Source: Acinetobacter sp. WC-141 (GTDB lineage: Bacteria; Pseudomonadota; Gammaproteobacteria; Pseudomonadales; Moraxellaceae). Taken from it: a stretch of 64,000 nt of DNA. Of the stretch, positions 36,428 through 44,620 are shown piece by piece. The translations under genes and the position numbers were made by a program. The notes below the pieces were generated by a model. It had not been told where the DNA came from. It saw nothing but the letters and a program-made list of their open reading frames with translations, and made no database searches. The stretch covers positions 62,001 through 126,000 of the forward strand of contig NZ_AMSS01000011.1 in NCBI RefSeq assembly GCF_000313935.1, written 5' to 3'. The stretch's first letter is position 1. Each line of letters begins with the position of its first letter.

Positions 36428-37633
36428 TTATTTTAGTTCGCTAGAAGATTTACCCAGTTCTCGGCGGGCAATAATTAATTGCTGGATTTGTTGAGTACCT
36501 TCAAAGATATCGAGAATTTTCGAATCACGTGCCCATTTCTCAAGTAACTCATCTTCGTTATAGCCAACGCTTGCGGCCAGTTCGACACATTTTAAAGTAA
36601 TCTCGTTCCCTACACGGCCAGCTTTGGCTTTCGCAATAGAAGCTTCTTTAGAATTTGGCTTTTTGTTATCGGCCATCCAGGTCGCTTTTAACATAAGCAG
36701 GCGAGCAGCTTCCCACTCAGCTTCCATACGATAGATTTGCGCTGCAAGATTAGAGGTGTGTAGATAAGGCGTGGAATAAGTGGAATCGAGTTGATCTTTA
36801 AATATTTCTTTAATTCGTTCGAGTGAAGCTTTAGCACAACCGATTGCCATTGCAGCAACTAGTGGACGAGTATTATCAAAAGTTTCCATCACTCCGGCAA
36901 AACCTTTTGCAACGTCGACTTCAGCGTTCCCTAAAAGATTTTCGGCTGGTACGCGGCAGTCAATAAAACTAATTACTGCTGTGTCTGAAGCTTTAATTCC
37001 CAATTTATGTTCGAGTCGTTCAACCTTCATTCCAGGCGTACCTTTGGGTACTACAAATGATTTAATAGCTGCACGCCCAACTTTGCGATCAAGTGTAGCC
37101 CAAACAACAACCGAATCTGCACGTTCGCCAGAGGTTACAAAAATCTTTTCGCCATTTAAAATATAGTCATTACCATCTTTGGTGGCAGTGGTGCGAATAG
37201 CGGCAGAGTCAGAGCCACAACCTGGCTCTGTAATCGCCATGGCAGCCCATGTTCCTTTGAAGCGCTCTAACTGCTCATCATTGGCCACAGCAGCAATGGC
37301 TGAGTTCCCAAGACCCTGACGTGGCATGCTGAGCAATAAGCCTGTATCACCATAACACATCTCGATAATCCCAAGAGCGGTCGACATATTGGTTCCGTTA
37401 CGAATACCTTCATTGTCTGTATCGCCACGTTTTCCAGCACCTGCAGCTCCAGCATTAATACCTTCGCCACCTTCATTCATGCCATCAATGAGAGAAGCGA
37501 GCATATCGAGTTCTTTAGGGTAAGCATGCTCAGCTTTATCATATTTACGAGAAATAGGGCGTAAAACATTGATCGCAACATCATGTGCTTGATCAATCAT
37601 CATCTTGAATTTTTTAGGATTTTGTAAATTCAT
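36428..37633 (-). CDS. Acyl-CoA dehydrogenase (catalytic type)
   Basis: 401-aa FAD-dependent dehydrogenase that introduces the first double bond in fatty acyl-CoA oxidation. Family motifs are AITEPGCGSDSAAI, the substrate loop VTSGERADSVVVWA and the catalytic glutamate in DIFEGTQQIQ near the C-terminus. Expected to act as a tetramer or with its neighbour. It is second in a two-gene operon, beginning 23 bp after the paralogue's stop codon. Confidence 0.92.
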   Translation of the reverse strand: MNLQNPKKFKMMIDQAHDVAINVLRPISRKYDKAEHAYPKELDMLASLIDGMNEGGEGINAGAAGAGKRGDTDNEGIRNGTNMSTALGIIEMCYGDTGLLLSMPRQGLGNSAIAAVANDEQLERFKGTWAAMAITEPGCGSDSAAIRTTATKDGNDYILNGEKIFVTSGERADSVVVWATLDRKVGRAAIKSFVVPKGTPGMKVERLEHKLGIKASDTAVISFIDCRVPAENLLGNAEVDVAKGFAGVMETFDNTRPLVAAMAIGCAKASLERIKEIFKDQLDSTYSTPYLHTSNLAAQIYRMEAEWEAARLLMLKATWMADNKKPNSKEASIAKAKAGRVGNEITLKCVELAASVGYNEDELLEKWARDSKILDIFEGTQQIQQLIIARRELGKSSSELK

Positions 37634-37656
37634 TAAAGTATCCTCTGATTGATCAT

Positions 37657-38949
37657 TTAAGCATGTAAGCCAGATTGTAAAATTGCCGTAGCCCGTAAAT
37701 CACGGTACCAACGTTCAACAGGGTGTTCTTTTGTAAAACCATGTCCACCAAGAATTTGCACACCATCTGTACCAATTTTCATGGATTTTTCAGCACAAAG
37801 TAGTTGAGCCAGATAAGCTTCACGGTGGAATGGTTTGCCTGATTCGGCAAGGCTTGCTGCATTTAAAATCAGCATACGCATTGCATCAATTTCAATTGCC
37901 ATATCGGCAATCATGAAAGCGACACTTTGTCGATGAGAAATTGGCTCACCAAATGCAGTTCGTTCATTGGCATATTTAATACAGTAAGCTTTTACAGCTT
38001 CACAGGTGCCCACAGCCATTGCGCACCACATTAAATTCCCTAAATCTAAAAAAGCAGTGTAATCAAAGTCTGTTGCACCTAATCGTAGAGCAGGAGTGTG
38101 ATTAAAGCGTAAAGTTGCTGTTTCTGTGGCTTTAAGACCCATGGCTGGACTGTTTTTTATTGAAATAGTTTCGTTGCACTGCACAACAAATACGTCTGGC
38201 TTACCATTAAAGTCTGCACTTACTAAAAATACGTCAGCCAAGTCACCTAAAATAACTAGCGTTTTTTCGCCATCAATAAAGAATTGATCATTTTCAAGTA
38301 AAGCTTTGGTTTTTAATACGTAAGGATTAAATGCAGGTGTGGCTTCTTGTACTGCAAAGGTTGCTGTAATGTCTGAGTCTTCTGCAAAACATGGTAGGTA
38401 CATTGACTGAACTTCTGCAGAACCCCAACGTGTAATTGCATTAATGACGCTAAATGTACTGAGTAATCCTGCTGTAAGGCTAAAATCACCTTCAGCTAGT
38501 TTTTCAGCAATCAATAAGTTACTTACAATATTTTGTTCAGCTGCTACACCGCCTAATGCTTCAGGAAGTGCATAGTAGTTAAGACCTAGATCTTCAACAT
38601 ATTGCCAAAGGCTTTCTGGAAACTGAGCATTCTGGTCAGCTTCATGTGCTAATCCTAATAAAACCTCTTGAGCAAATTGAGACATTGCGTCAGAGGTCAT
38701 TTGTTGTTCTTCAGTTAGGCTTAAATCAAACAGAGTTTTTTGTTGTCGGGGCAAACGTTGTTGAGAGATCTGTTTCGGTTTAAATGCTTTTTGAGTTTGG
38801 CTCAATGCTCTGAAACCAGCTTTTGAACCTTGGTACAGTGATTTTTCAACAAATTTACGCAACTTGAGTTGATCAAGTACATCGCTTCCAGCCAATCTGG
38901 TGATCAGCGATAAACCCAAACCCTGAGCTTTATTGATCATACTTGTCAT
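37657..38949 (-). CDS. Acyl-CoA dehydrogenase paralogue lacking the usual catalytic glutamate
   Basis: 430-aa protein of the same fold, with an N-terminal extension of about 60 residues. The C-terminus reads GGHGFTKEHPVERWYRDLRA then TAILQSGLHA and stops, so the EGT glutamate of ordinary family members is absent. The alternative base position used by isovaleryl/long-chain enzymes also lacks Glu (LGNL instead of LERL). It is the first gene of a pair with a normal acyl-CoA dehydrogenase. A non-catalytic partner in a heteromeric complex is an inference from mycobacterial alpha2-beta2 acyl-CoA dehydrogenases. Confidence 0.88.
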   Translation of the reverse strand: MTSMINKAQGLGLSLITRLAGSDVLDQLKLRKFVEKSLYQGSKAGFRALSQTQKAFKPKQISQQRLPRQQKTLFDLSLTEEQQMTSDAMSQFAQEVLLGLAHEADQNAQFPESLWQYVEDLGLNYYALPEALGGVAAEQNIVSNLLIAEKLAEGDFSLTAGLLSTFSVINAITRWGSAEVQSMYLPCFAEDSDITATFAVQEATPAFNPYVLKTKALLENDQFFIDGEKTLVILGDLADVFLVSADFNGKPDVFVVQCNETISIKNSPAMGLKATETATLRFNHTPALRLGATDFDYTAFLDLGNLMWCAMAVGTCEAVKAYCIKYANERTAFGEPISHRQSVAFMIADMAIEIDAMRMLILNAASLAESGKPFHREAYLAQLLCAEKSMKIGTDGVQILGGHGFTKEHPVERWYRDLRATAILQSGLHA

Positions 38950-39132
38950 GATTATGGTGTCCTAACACGTTGTTATTGTTTTATGCTGACACGCCTCATA
39001 GTAAAAAACTATGTCGTTACTGACATTCGAAAAATGAGTAGATAAATGGTAGATAGAAAGTAAGTAGATTGTAAGTTTTTGATTTTATATATTTAAAATA
39101 ATTTTATTGTCGGGTGAGTAGTGAGGTATTGA

Positions 39133-39157
39133 CTAGAATGACATGGAATCATTCTAG
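39133..39157 (-). terminator. Hairpin after the ABC1-family kinase gene
   Basis: CTAGAATGA/TCATTCTAG (9 bp perfect, 7-nt loop), 13 bp past the stop codon of the kinase gene. No long T-run. Confidence 0.5.
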
Positions 39158-39169
39158 CCCTTCATTAAA

Positions 39170-40543
39170 TTAAGCAAAGTTACGAATCATACGTCGTACA
39201 TTTGTTTTTGCATCAATAACCGTCATAAATGTATAGGCTCCAATAAATTTACGGCTAATAAACATAAATTCTTTTGGAGGAACTGAGAAATAACGTGACG
39301 CCATCGATTTACTTGCTTGCTGCATAACACGGCTATGTAACTGACTTTTCTTCCAGTCATAACGTTCATGTTCATCCATAAGGCCAGCAGGCATATCTGG
39401 ATTATTTGCAGGGGTACTAAATGCCTCTGTCGCGATTAAAAAGACATCCGCCATGCCTGGTTTAATACTTTCAGGCATTGCCTCAAAAAACTCATATCCA
39501 GTCATTGCTTGTACCATCGCATGTTTATCATGATGATAACCTGCTTGAATCAAATTACGTGCAACTGATAGCAAGTGTTCATCAAACTGACGGATAGCGC
39601 CAAAATCTAATAATACAATCTTATCTTGAACATCTTGGCCATTACCCAAACGAACAAGGTAATTGCCGAAGTTAGGGTCAGTCTGCATTTCGCCCCATTC
39701 AAAAATTTCACGAACTGCAATTTCTAGTGAAGCTTCACCAAGCTGATTACGACGCTCTTGAGGCAAAGACAACATAACAGGGCTGTTAATTGGAACGCCG
39801 CGTTCGAACGTCATGCACAGTACTTGATTGGTGCAATATTCATCTACAATTGTCGGAACAATATAACGCTCGTCATCTTTTAAGCGCTCACCGAAGCGAC
39901 GGGTAGTGGCAGCTTCAACATCATAGTCAACTTCGCGATGCATCATTTCACGTACTTCATCAAACCACTGATCAAATTCACGGGTTTGTGGCACCATACG
40001 TGTCAGTTTAAGCATGTTTTTAAACAAGCTCATATCTGAATCAATTGCATTTGCAACACCGGGATATTGAATTTTTAGAACTAATTCTAAGCCATCTGAT
40101 TTACGTGTTGCACGGTGTACTTGGGCGAGAGAGGCTGTACCAATTGGCTCATGATCAATCGTTAAATCATTTAATTTTGCGCCTAGCTGTTCTTGTAGAT
40201 GGGGCTTGATCGCAGGCCAATCTAAAGCAACAGTTTGGTTATTTAGGGTATTTAATGCTTGGGTAATCTCTTCTGGTAAAAAATGTTCACCATAAAGGGC
40301 CATCATTTGGCCGATTTTAACAATAGAACCCTTAAGTTTACCTATTTCAGAAACCAGATAATTAGCTTGTTCGCTCATCGCTTTTTTGCGTTTCTTTTCT
40401 TTCTCTTCTTCATTAGAAAATAAAGAAGAGGCACTTGCAGTTGCCCAACGCGTTCCCGCAAGTAAAGAAGCTTTCGCGATTGATAAGCGTCGATCCATGG
40501 AAGAAGTTTTTAAACTCTTAAGCTTATCTTTCTGATTTGACAT
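39170..40543 (-). CDS. ABC1/UbiB-family atypical kinase
   Basis: 457-aa member of the ABC1/ADCK/UbiB family. The signature KxGQ motif appears as SIVKIGQMMALYGEHFLPEEI, with the nucleotide-binding EPIGTASLAQVHRA segment and the metal motif VLLDFGAIRQF. Its basic N-terminus lacks the C-terminal membrane helices of UbiB. Whether it acts in quinone synthesis or lipid homeostasis cannot be told. It is monocistronic, downstream of a 230-bp gap. Confidence 0.82.
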   Translation of the reverse strand: MSNQKDKLKSLKTSSMDRRLSIAKASLLAGTRWATASASSLFSNEEEKEKKRKKAMSEQANYLVSEIGKLKGSIVKIGQMMALYGEHFLPEEITQALNTLNNQTVALDWPAIKPHLQEQLGAKLNDLTIDHEPIGTASLAQVHRATRKSDGLELVLKIQYPGVANAIDSDMSLFKNMLKLTRMVPQTREFDQWFDEVREMMHREVDYDVEAATTRRFGERLKDDERYIVPTIVDEYCTNQVLCMTFERGVPINSPVMLSLPQERRNQLGEASLEIAVREIFEWGEMQTDPNFGNYLVRLGNGQDVQDKIVLLDFGAIRQFDEHLLSVARNLIQAGYHHDKHAMVQAMTGYEFFEAMPESIKPGMADVFLIATEAFSTPANNPDMPAGLMDEHERYDWKKSQLHSRVMQQASKSMASRYFSVPPKEFMFISRKFIGAYTFMTVIDAKTNVRRMIRNFA

Positions 40544-40678
40544 GAAAATAGAATCCTATGCGCATCATGCAGCCAAACGCTGGTGATCTAAAATTGTAAC
40601 GAATATTACATGTTTTGAGCGTATTAAAATAGTTCTCTCAGACTGAATGATAGGTCGAAATGGTCATCTTTATTTCAT

Positions 40679-40712
40679 TAACTCTCAAATAGCCTAAGCA
40701 ATTTAGAAATTT
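40679..40712 (+). repeat. Direct repeat, copy 1
   Basis: About 34 bp, with a TAACTCT start, an identical core AAATAGCCTAAGCA and an AT-rich tail. It recurs at 41184-41220, 505 bp away in the same orientation, flanking the small minus-strand gene at 40777-41079. Confidence 0.65.
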
Positions 40713-40776
40713 AAGAAATTGAGACCGTTCAGATGAGTAAAACTAAGATAAAACAGATCGTTGATAACAAAATGGA

Positions 40777-41079
40777 TTACATTTTAAATTGAATCTTTAA
40801 TTCAGATTTTTGCATCAAATGAAGACGATTACTCTGAATATGTTGCAATAACATCTGTTTGACTGAATCGTGCATGAAACCAAGTGCATGAGCTTTTACA
40901 ATGATGATGCTAGGCAGGGTATAAAAGAAATACTTAACATCATCAAGAGTTGCGTTATTAAAAATACCTTGTTCAATTAACGTCTGTTGCAAAAACTGCT
41001 TTTCATTTAATACAGAATCTGAAGATTCATCCCAAAAACGGTGACGCATCGCCATCAGATTGTTGTGTTTATAACTCAT
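40777..41079 (-). CDS. Hypothetical protein
   Basis: 100-aa unrecognised protein rich in His, Gln and Phe (MSYKHNNLMAMRHRFWDE, FLQQTLIEQGIFNNATL). No signal peptide; one moderately hydrophobic stretch (LPSIIIVKAHALGFM). It lies between two copies of a 34-37 bp direct repeat, which suggests that this segment of about 505 bp was inserted or duplicated as a unit. Codon use is similar to the neighbours. Homologues are not recalled. Confidence 0.6.
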   Translation of the reverse strand: MSYKHNNLMAMRHRFWDESSDSVLNEKQFLQQTLIEQGIFNNATLDDVKYFFYTLPSIIIVKAHALGFMHDSVKQMLLQHIQSNRLHLMQKSELKIQFKM

Positions 41080-41183
41080 AAAATTGTCAGCTCAGACTTC
41101 AAATCTAAATAAAATATATGGAGTCGAGCAGCGAATATCAAGTTGAGATTATTTTTTCTTCAGTTGCTGATTGATTTTTTATG

Positions 41184-41220
41184 TAACTCTTGTAAATAGC
41201 CTAAGCAAATTTAAAAATTT
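41184..41220 (+). repeat. Direct repeat, copy 2
   Basis: Second copy of the repeat that begins TAACTCT and contains AAATAGCCTAAGCA; it differs from the first by short insertions. It lies about 50 bp before the ybaK start and after the start codon of the hypothetical gene. Confidence 0.65.
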
Positions 41221-41269
41221 TTCTAAAAAAACTATAATCGAAACAATTTCATCTATAACACCACTTATC

Positions 41270-41737
41270 ATGACTCCTGCATGTAGATTGTTAAAAAGTA
41301 ATAAAATCGAATTTTCTATTCATGAATATGAACATGATTCGAATGCTAAAAGTTTTGGACTAGAAGCCGCAGAAAAACTAAATTTAGATGTAAGGGAAGT
41401 ATTCAAAACCTTAATGGTGAGCGACGATAAGAATTATTTTGTCGCTGTATTGCCAGTTAATCATCAATTAAATTTGAAAAAAGTAGCTACGGCGTTTGGC
41501 TGTAAAAAATTGCAGATGGCCAATCCAAAAGACGCTGAACGTTTAACGGGGTATTTGGTCGGAGGGATTAGTCCTTTAGGTCAGAAGAAACGCTTAAAAA
41601 CTGTTATTGATGCATCTGCACAAGAGTTCAGCAAAATCTATGTGAGTGGAGGGAAACGTGGACTAGATATTGGCTTAAACCCTAAAGATCTAGCACAACT
41701 CTTAAATGCTCAATTTGTTGATGTACTTGATCAATAA
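41270..41737 (+). CDS. ybaK: Cys-tRNA(Pro)/Cys-tRNA(Cys) deacylase YbaK
   Basis: 155-aa trans-editing enzyme that hydrolyses mischarged Cys-tRNA(Pro). The start at ATG 41270 gives [23 protein letters not shown], matching the family; an in-frame ATG at 41171 would add 33 atypical residues. The conserved [16 protein letters not shown] and [14 protein letters not shown] segments are present. One repeat copy lies just upstream. Confidence 0.92.
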   Translation: MTPACRLLKSNKIEFSIHEYEHDSNAKSFGLEAAEKLNLDVREVFKTLMVSDDKNYFVAVLPVNHQLNLKKVATAFGCKKLQMANPKDAERLTGYLVGGISPLGQKKRLKTVIDASAQEFSKIYVSGGKRGLDIGLNPKDLAQLLNAQFVDVLDQ

Positions 41738-41893
41738 TAAAAGTTTAGAAGCTTACTCTAAAAGCTAATCATCATTTTTATCTACTTTTAGAAAATACTT
41801 TGTTGAGTATATTGCTCAATGTACGTTCTTCTTTATTTTTCATGAAAAGAGATCAGCACTAATAAAATTTAAAAAAAGCTTGAATGATTTAAT

Positions 41894-41912
41894 GAAAATG
41901 ATTATCATTATT
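41894..41912. promoter_or_regulatory. Fur box
   Basis: GAAAATGATTATCATTATT agrees with the Fur consensus GATAATGATAATCATTATC at 16 of 19 positions, the best Fur match I found in this window. Confidence 0.75.
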
Positions 41913-41960
41913 GTTAATAGGGGTACAGTTGTAATTCCGATAAAGAGGAGGAAATTGTTT

Positions 41961-41996
41961 GTGATATCAAACTTATTTTCTATTAGTTTATGCTAA
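41961..41996 (+). CDS. Possible tiny leader peptide
   Basis: An 11-codon ORF starts with GTG (VISNLFSISLC) nine bases after a GGAGG, and stops with TAA. It directly follows the Fur box and precedes three stem-loops. It could be a leader peptide, or the ribosome-binding sequence could be part of a structured RNA. Only the sequence signals are seen; translation is inferred. Confidence 0.25.
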   Translation: MISNLFSISLC

Positions 41997-42017
41997 TACT
42001 CTAAGAAATCTTGAGTT

Positions 42018-42203
42018 ATACCAGAGGCTCAGATAAGAATAACAGCCAAAAGTGAGTTGATTTCTGGTATGTGAGCACCTGCAAGATATTATAAAAATAT
42101 GCAGGTCCAAGCAGCGGTAAATGGAACTAAGAAAAATAAATACGATCAGCGCAATAAAAAGAATAAAACAAGAGCAGTAAGCGAGGATGGCTTGCTGCTC
42201 TTG
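42018..42203 (+). ncRNA. Candidate structured small RNA (three stem-loops)
   Basis: Stem 1: ATACCAGA with TCTGGTAT plus inner CTCA/TGAG (42018-42070). Stem 2: ACCTGCA/TGCAGGT (42077-42106). Stem 3: CAAGAGCAGTAAGC with GCTTGCTGCTCTTG, 14 bp with one G-U and a 7-nt loop (42169-42203). Located 105 bp downstream of a Fur box; an iron-regulated RNA is inferred. The boundaries are approximate. Confidence 0.4.
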
Positions 42204-42290
42204 TATTTAAAGCTAGCTTCATACTTATTTATATTGTTCAACCTTTTTAGAGTTTTAACTCTGCTCAGTAACAGATCTCTTATATTTTTG

Positions 42291-42325
42291 ATTAATAAAT
42301 GATCACTAATGTTTCATTTATTAAT
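42291..42325. promoter_or_regulatory. 12-bp inverted repeat upstream of mtlD
   Basis: ATTAATAAATGA/TCATTTATTAAT is perfect with an 11-nt spacer, about 67 bp before the mtlD start. It could be an operator or an RNA hairpin in the leader. Confidence 0.45.
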
Positions 42326-42391
42326 ATCCCGCCTTTTTAACCAATTTTTTGTATACCCTGAATAAAACATGATCAAAAAAGAGGAAAAAAC

Positions 42392-44539
42392 GTGCTTATT
42401 TTTCATGGAAAACCTGTTCATGGAGCAATTTTTGATATGGATGGGACAATGTTTGATACTGAGAGGTTGCGATTTCAAACATTGCAACAAGCATCTCAAG
42501 AACTCATTGGACAGGAATTTTCACACGAATATTTAATGCAATGTTTAGGTTTAAGTGCAACTACTGCTGAGCAATTGGCTCAACGGTTATATGGCGTAAA
42601 TGTTCCTTATAAAGAAATTCGAAAAAAAGCTGATGAGATGGAACTCGAATATATTCGAAAACACGGCGTACCTATCAAAAAGGGTTTAGTTCAAGTTTTA
42701 GAGCGTTTACGAAAATCGGGTTTAAGAATGGCTGTTGCGACTTCAAGTCGTAGGGCAATTGCCGAAGAATATTTAATTAATGCGAATGTTTATAAATTTT
42801 TTGATGTGATTACCTGTGGTGATGAAGTAGAGCAAGGAAAGCCACATCCAGAAATCTTTTTAAAAGCTGCTAGTCAACTTCACTTGGACGCTAACCAGTG
42901 TCTTATGTTTGAAGATTCTGAAAATGGTTTAACTTCAGCTCACACTTCAAAAGGTTTAACCATTTTATTAAAAGATATTAAAGAACCAAATGACGAAATG
43001 CTGGAAAAAGCACATTTTTATTATGATCAGATGTATGACTTCTTAACAGATCTTGACCAATTTATTCCTATTATGGATATGCCAGAAGTACAAGAACCTT
43101 TTCCACAAAGTTTGAATCAGCTTACCGTTGGGATACACGGTTTCGGTGCTATTGGTGGTGGTTATATGGCGCAAATCTTGTCGCATTGGGATGGATACAC
43201 CAAACCAAGACGAATCATTGCTTCTACCCGTAATAGTCTATTTCGTGAAGCAGTAAATGCGTTTGGAACTTATGGCATTCGCTATGGGCAGTTTTCTCAT
43301 GATGAACGCATTGAGAATATGACCATTGTTGATTCAGACAATGAACAGCAAATGTTAGAGATGTATACTCAATCAAGTTTGATCGCTCTGTGTTTACCTG
43401 AACAAGCAATTGAAGCCGAGTCAAAAACGATTGCAAAGGGTTTATACGCTCGTTTTAACTCACCACTTGAAACATGTATAGAACCGTTAACCTTTCTAAT
43501 TATTTTAAATAAAGTTGGCGCAAAATATTTAGTGATGAAGCATCTGAGAGAAGCTCTACTAGAGCTAACTAACGATGAGGACGTGACGGAGCATATTTTA
43601 AAAGAACATTATTTTTGCGACACCGTTGTAAACCGCATGGTTTCTAAACTATCTAATCAAAATCTATATCGTCAGCTTCGCATTAAGCATCATTTTCTTG
43701 AACAGCATTTATCTGATGTGGAGCAAGAGGAACAGGTCGAAATTGAAGACTGCAATAAACTGACTCAAGATCAGCAAAACCAGGCCTCTTTATATGTTGA
43801 TAACATGCGCCGTAATTTTCAGCCAGGACACATATTACAAAGCATGGATCTAATTTTGTTTCATAGCGAAACGGATATGCCAATTTATGTAGAAAAGGGT
43901 AGTCCTTTACTTGAAAAATTACGTCAAGTTGTCTTGGTTAATCAGATTACAGACATTCAATTAATCAAAAACCGTCTATGGAACGGCGTACACGCGATGC
44001 TTGCTTGGTACGCATCTTTACTTGGTTATGATTCTATTGGCGTTGCCATGGGTGATCATTCAGTTAAAGCCTTTGCAGAAAACTTAATTAGAGAAGTAAA
44101 GCAAGGGCTTGCAATCGTGTTGCCTAACTATGCAAAAGATTTGGTTCGTATGGCACAAAGCTTTCTAGATTCATGTGAATATGCATTTAAAGATCCTTGT
44201 CAACGAGTGGCAAGAGATCCACTTCGCAAATTAACTCATAATGAAAGAGTAATTGCGTCAATTGAGGTGAATATAGTGCATGATTTGCCTTATAAAAATC
44301 TATTAAAAGGTGCTGCACTAGGGTATGCCTATGCGATTCAATATTTAGAAATTGAAGAGGCGGATGCGATTAAACATTTACAGCAGCAAATTCAAAAATT
44401 GGATATGAGTACTGCCCAAAAAAGACAACTTGAAGTTGAGTTAACGCAATTAGTTCAATATTTATTTTCTGAACAAGGCAAACAGCCTTTAAACATGAAT
44501 ATTACCAACTCCAAAAGTACGCGTACTCAGTATGCTTAA
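42392..44539 (+). CDS. mtlD: Bifunctional mannitol-1-phosphate dehydrogenase/phosphatase MtlD
   Basis: 715-aa fusion that makes the compatible solute mannitol from fructose-6-phosphate. The N-terminal HAD phosphatase (residues 1 to about 215) has FDMDGT (Asp15/Asp17), VATSSRR, KPHPEIF and MFEDSENG. The C-terminal dehydrogenase (about 235-690) has the dinucleotide motif HGFGAIGGGYM and the catalytic KNRLWNGVH segment. This fused form is known from Acinetobacter and is induced by salt. The start is GTG with AGAGG upstream. The long structured gap before it may hold regulatory sites. Confidence 0.93.
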   Translation: MLIFHGKPVHGAIFDMDGTMFDTERLRFQTLQQASQELIGQEFSHEYLMQCLGLSATTAEQLAQRLYGVNVPYKEIRKKADEMELEYIRKHGVPIKKGLVQVLERLRKSGLRMAVATSSRRAIAEEYLINANVYKFFDVITCGDEVEQGKPHPEIFLKAASQLHLDANQCLMFEDSENGLTSAHTSKGLTILLKDIKEPNDEMLEKAHFYYDQMYDFLTDLDQFIPIMDMPEVQEPFPQSLNQLTVGIHGFGAIGGGYMAQILSHWDGYTKPRRIIASTRNSLFREAVNAFGTYGIRYGQFSHDERIENMTIVDSDNEQQMLEMYTQSSLIALCLPEQAIEAESKTIAKGLYARFNSPLETCIEPLTFLIILNKVGAKYLVMKHLREALLELTNDEDVTEHILKEHYFCDTVVNRMVSKLSNQNLYRQLRIKHHFLEQHLSDVEQEEQVEIEDCNKLTQDQQNQASLYVDNMRRNFQPGHILQSMDLILFHSETDMPIYVEKGSPLLEKLRQVVLVNQITDIQLIKNRLWNGVHAMLAWYASLLGYDSIGVAMGDHSVKAFAENLIREVKQGLAIVLPNYAKDLVRMAQSFLDSCEYAFKDPCQRVARDPLRKLTHNERVIASIEVNIVHDLPYKNLLKGAALGYAYAIQYLEIEEADAIKHLQQQIQKLDMSTAQKRQLEVELTQLVQYLFSEQGKQPLNMNITNSKSTRTQYA

Positions 44540-44620
44540 GTTCGTTTAAATAATTAATGTTCTACAACTGAAAGGCAAACGTGCTTTAATACGAAAATTG
44601 AAAGATTTTGAATTAAAGCT

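Larger units (their letters stand above)
41738..42391 (+). other. Structured intergenic region with Fur box and hairpins
   Basis: 654 bp without a convincing protein gene. It contains, in order, a Fur-box match (41894-41912), a strong GAGGAGG ribosome-binding stretch (41945-41951) with a tiny ORF, three stem-loops (42018-42070, 42077-42106, 42169-42203) and a 12-bp inverted repeat (42291-42325) before mtlD. A 67-codon ORF at 42099-42302 runs through two stem-loops and is not credible as a gene. Confidence 0.55.

Noticed and set aside
38997..39013. CATAGT/ACTATG inverted repeat upstream of the acyl-CoA dehydrogenase pair
   Set aside because: Only 6 bp arms around an A-run; may be an operator but is expected by chance in AT-rich DNA.
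41171..41269. N-terminal extension of YbaK by 33 residues
   Set aside because: The family begins with MTPA at 41270; the extra residues overlap a repeat copy and do not fit the fold.
42099..42302. 67-aa ORF in the mtlD upstream gap
   Set aside because: Poor composition (Lys/Asn run then a chance hydrophobic stretch), no ribosome-binding site, and it runs through two stem-loops.
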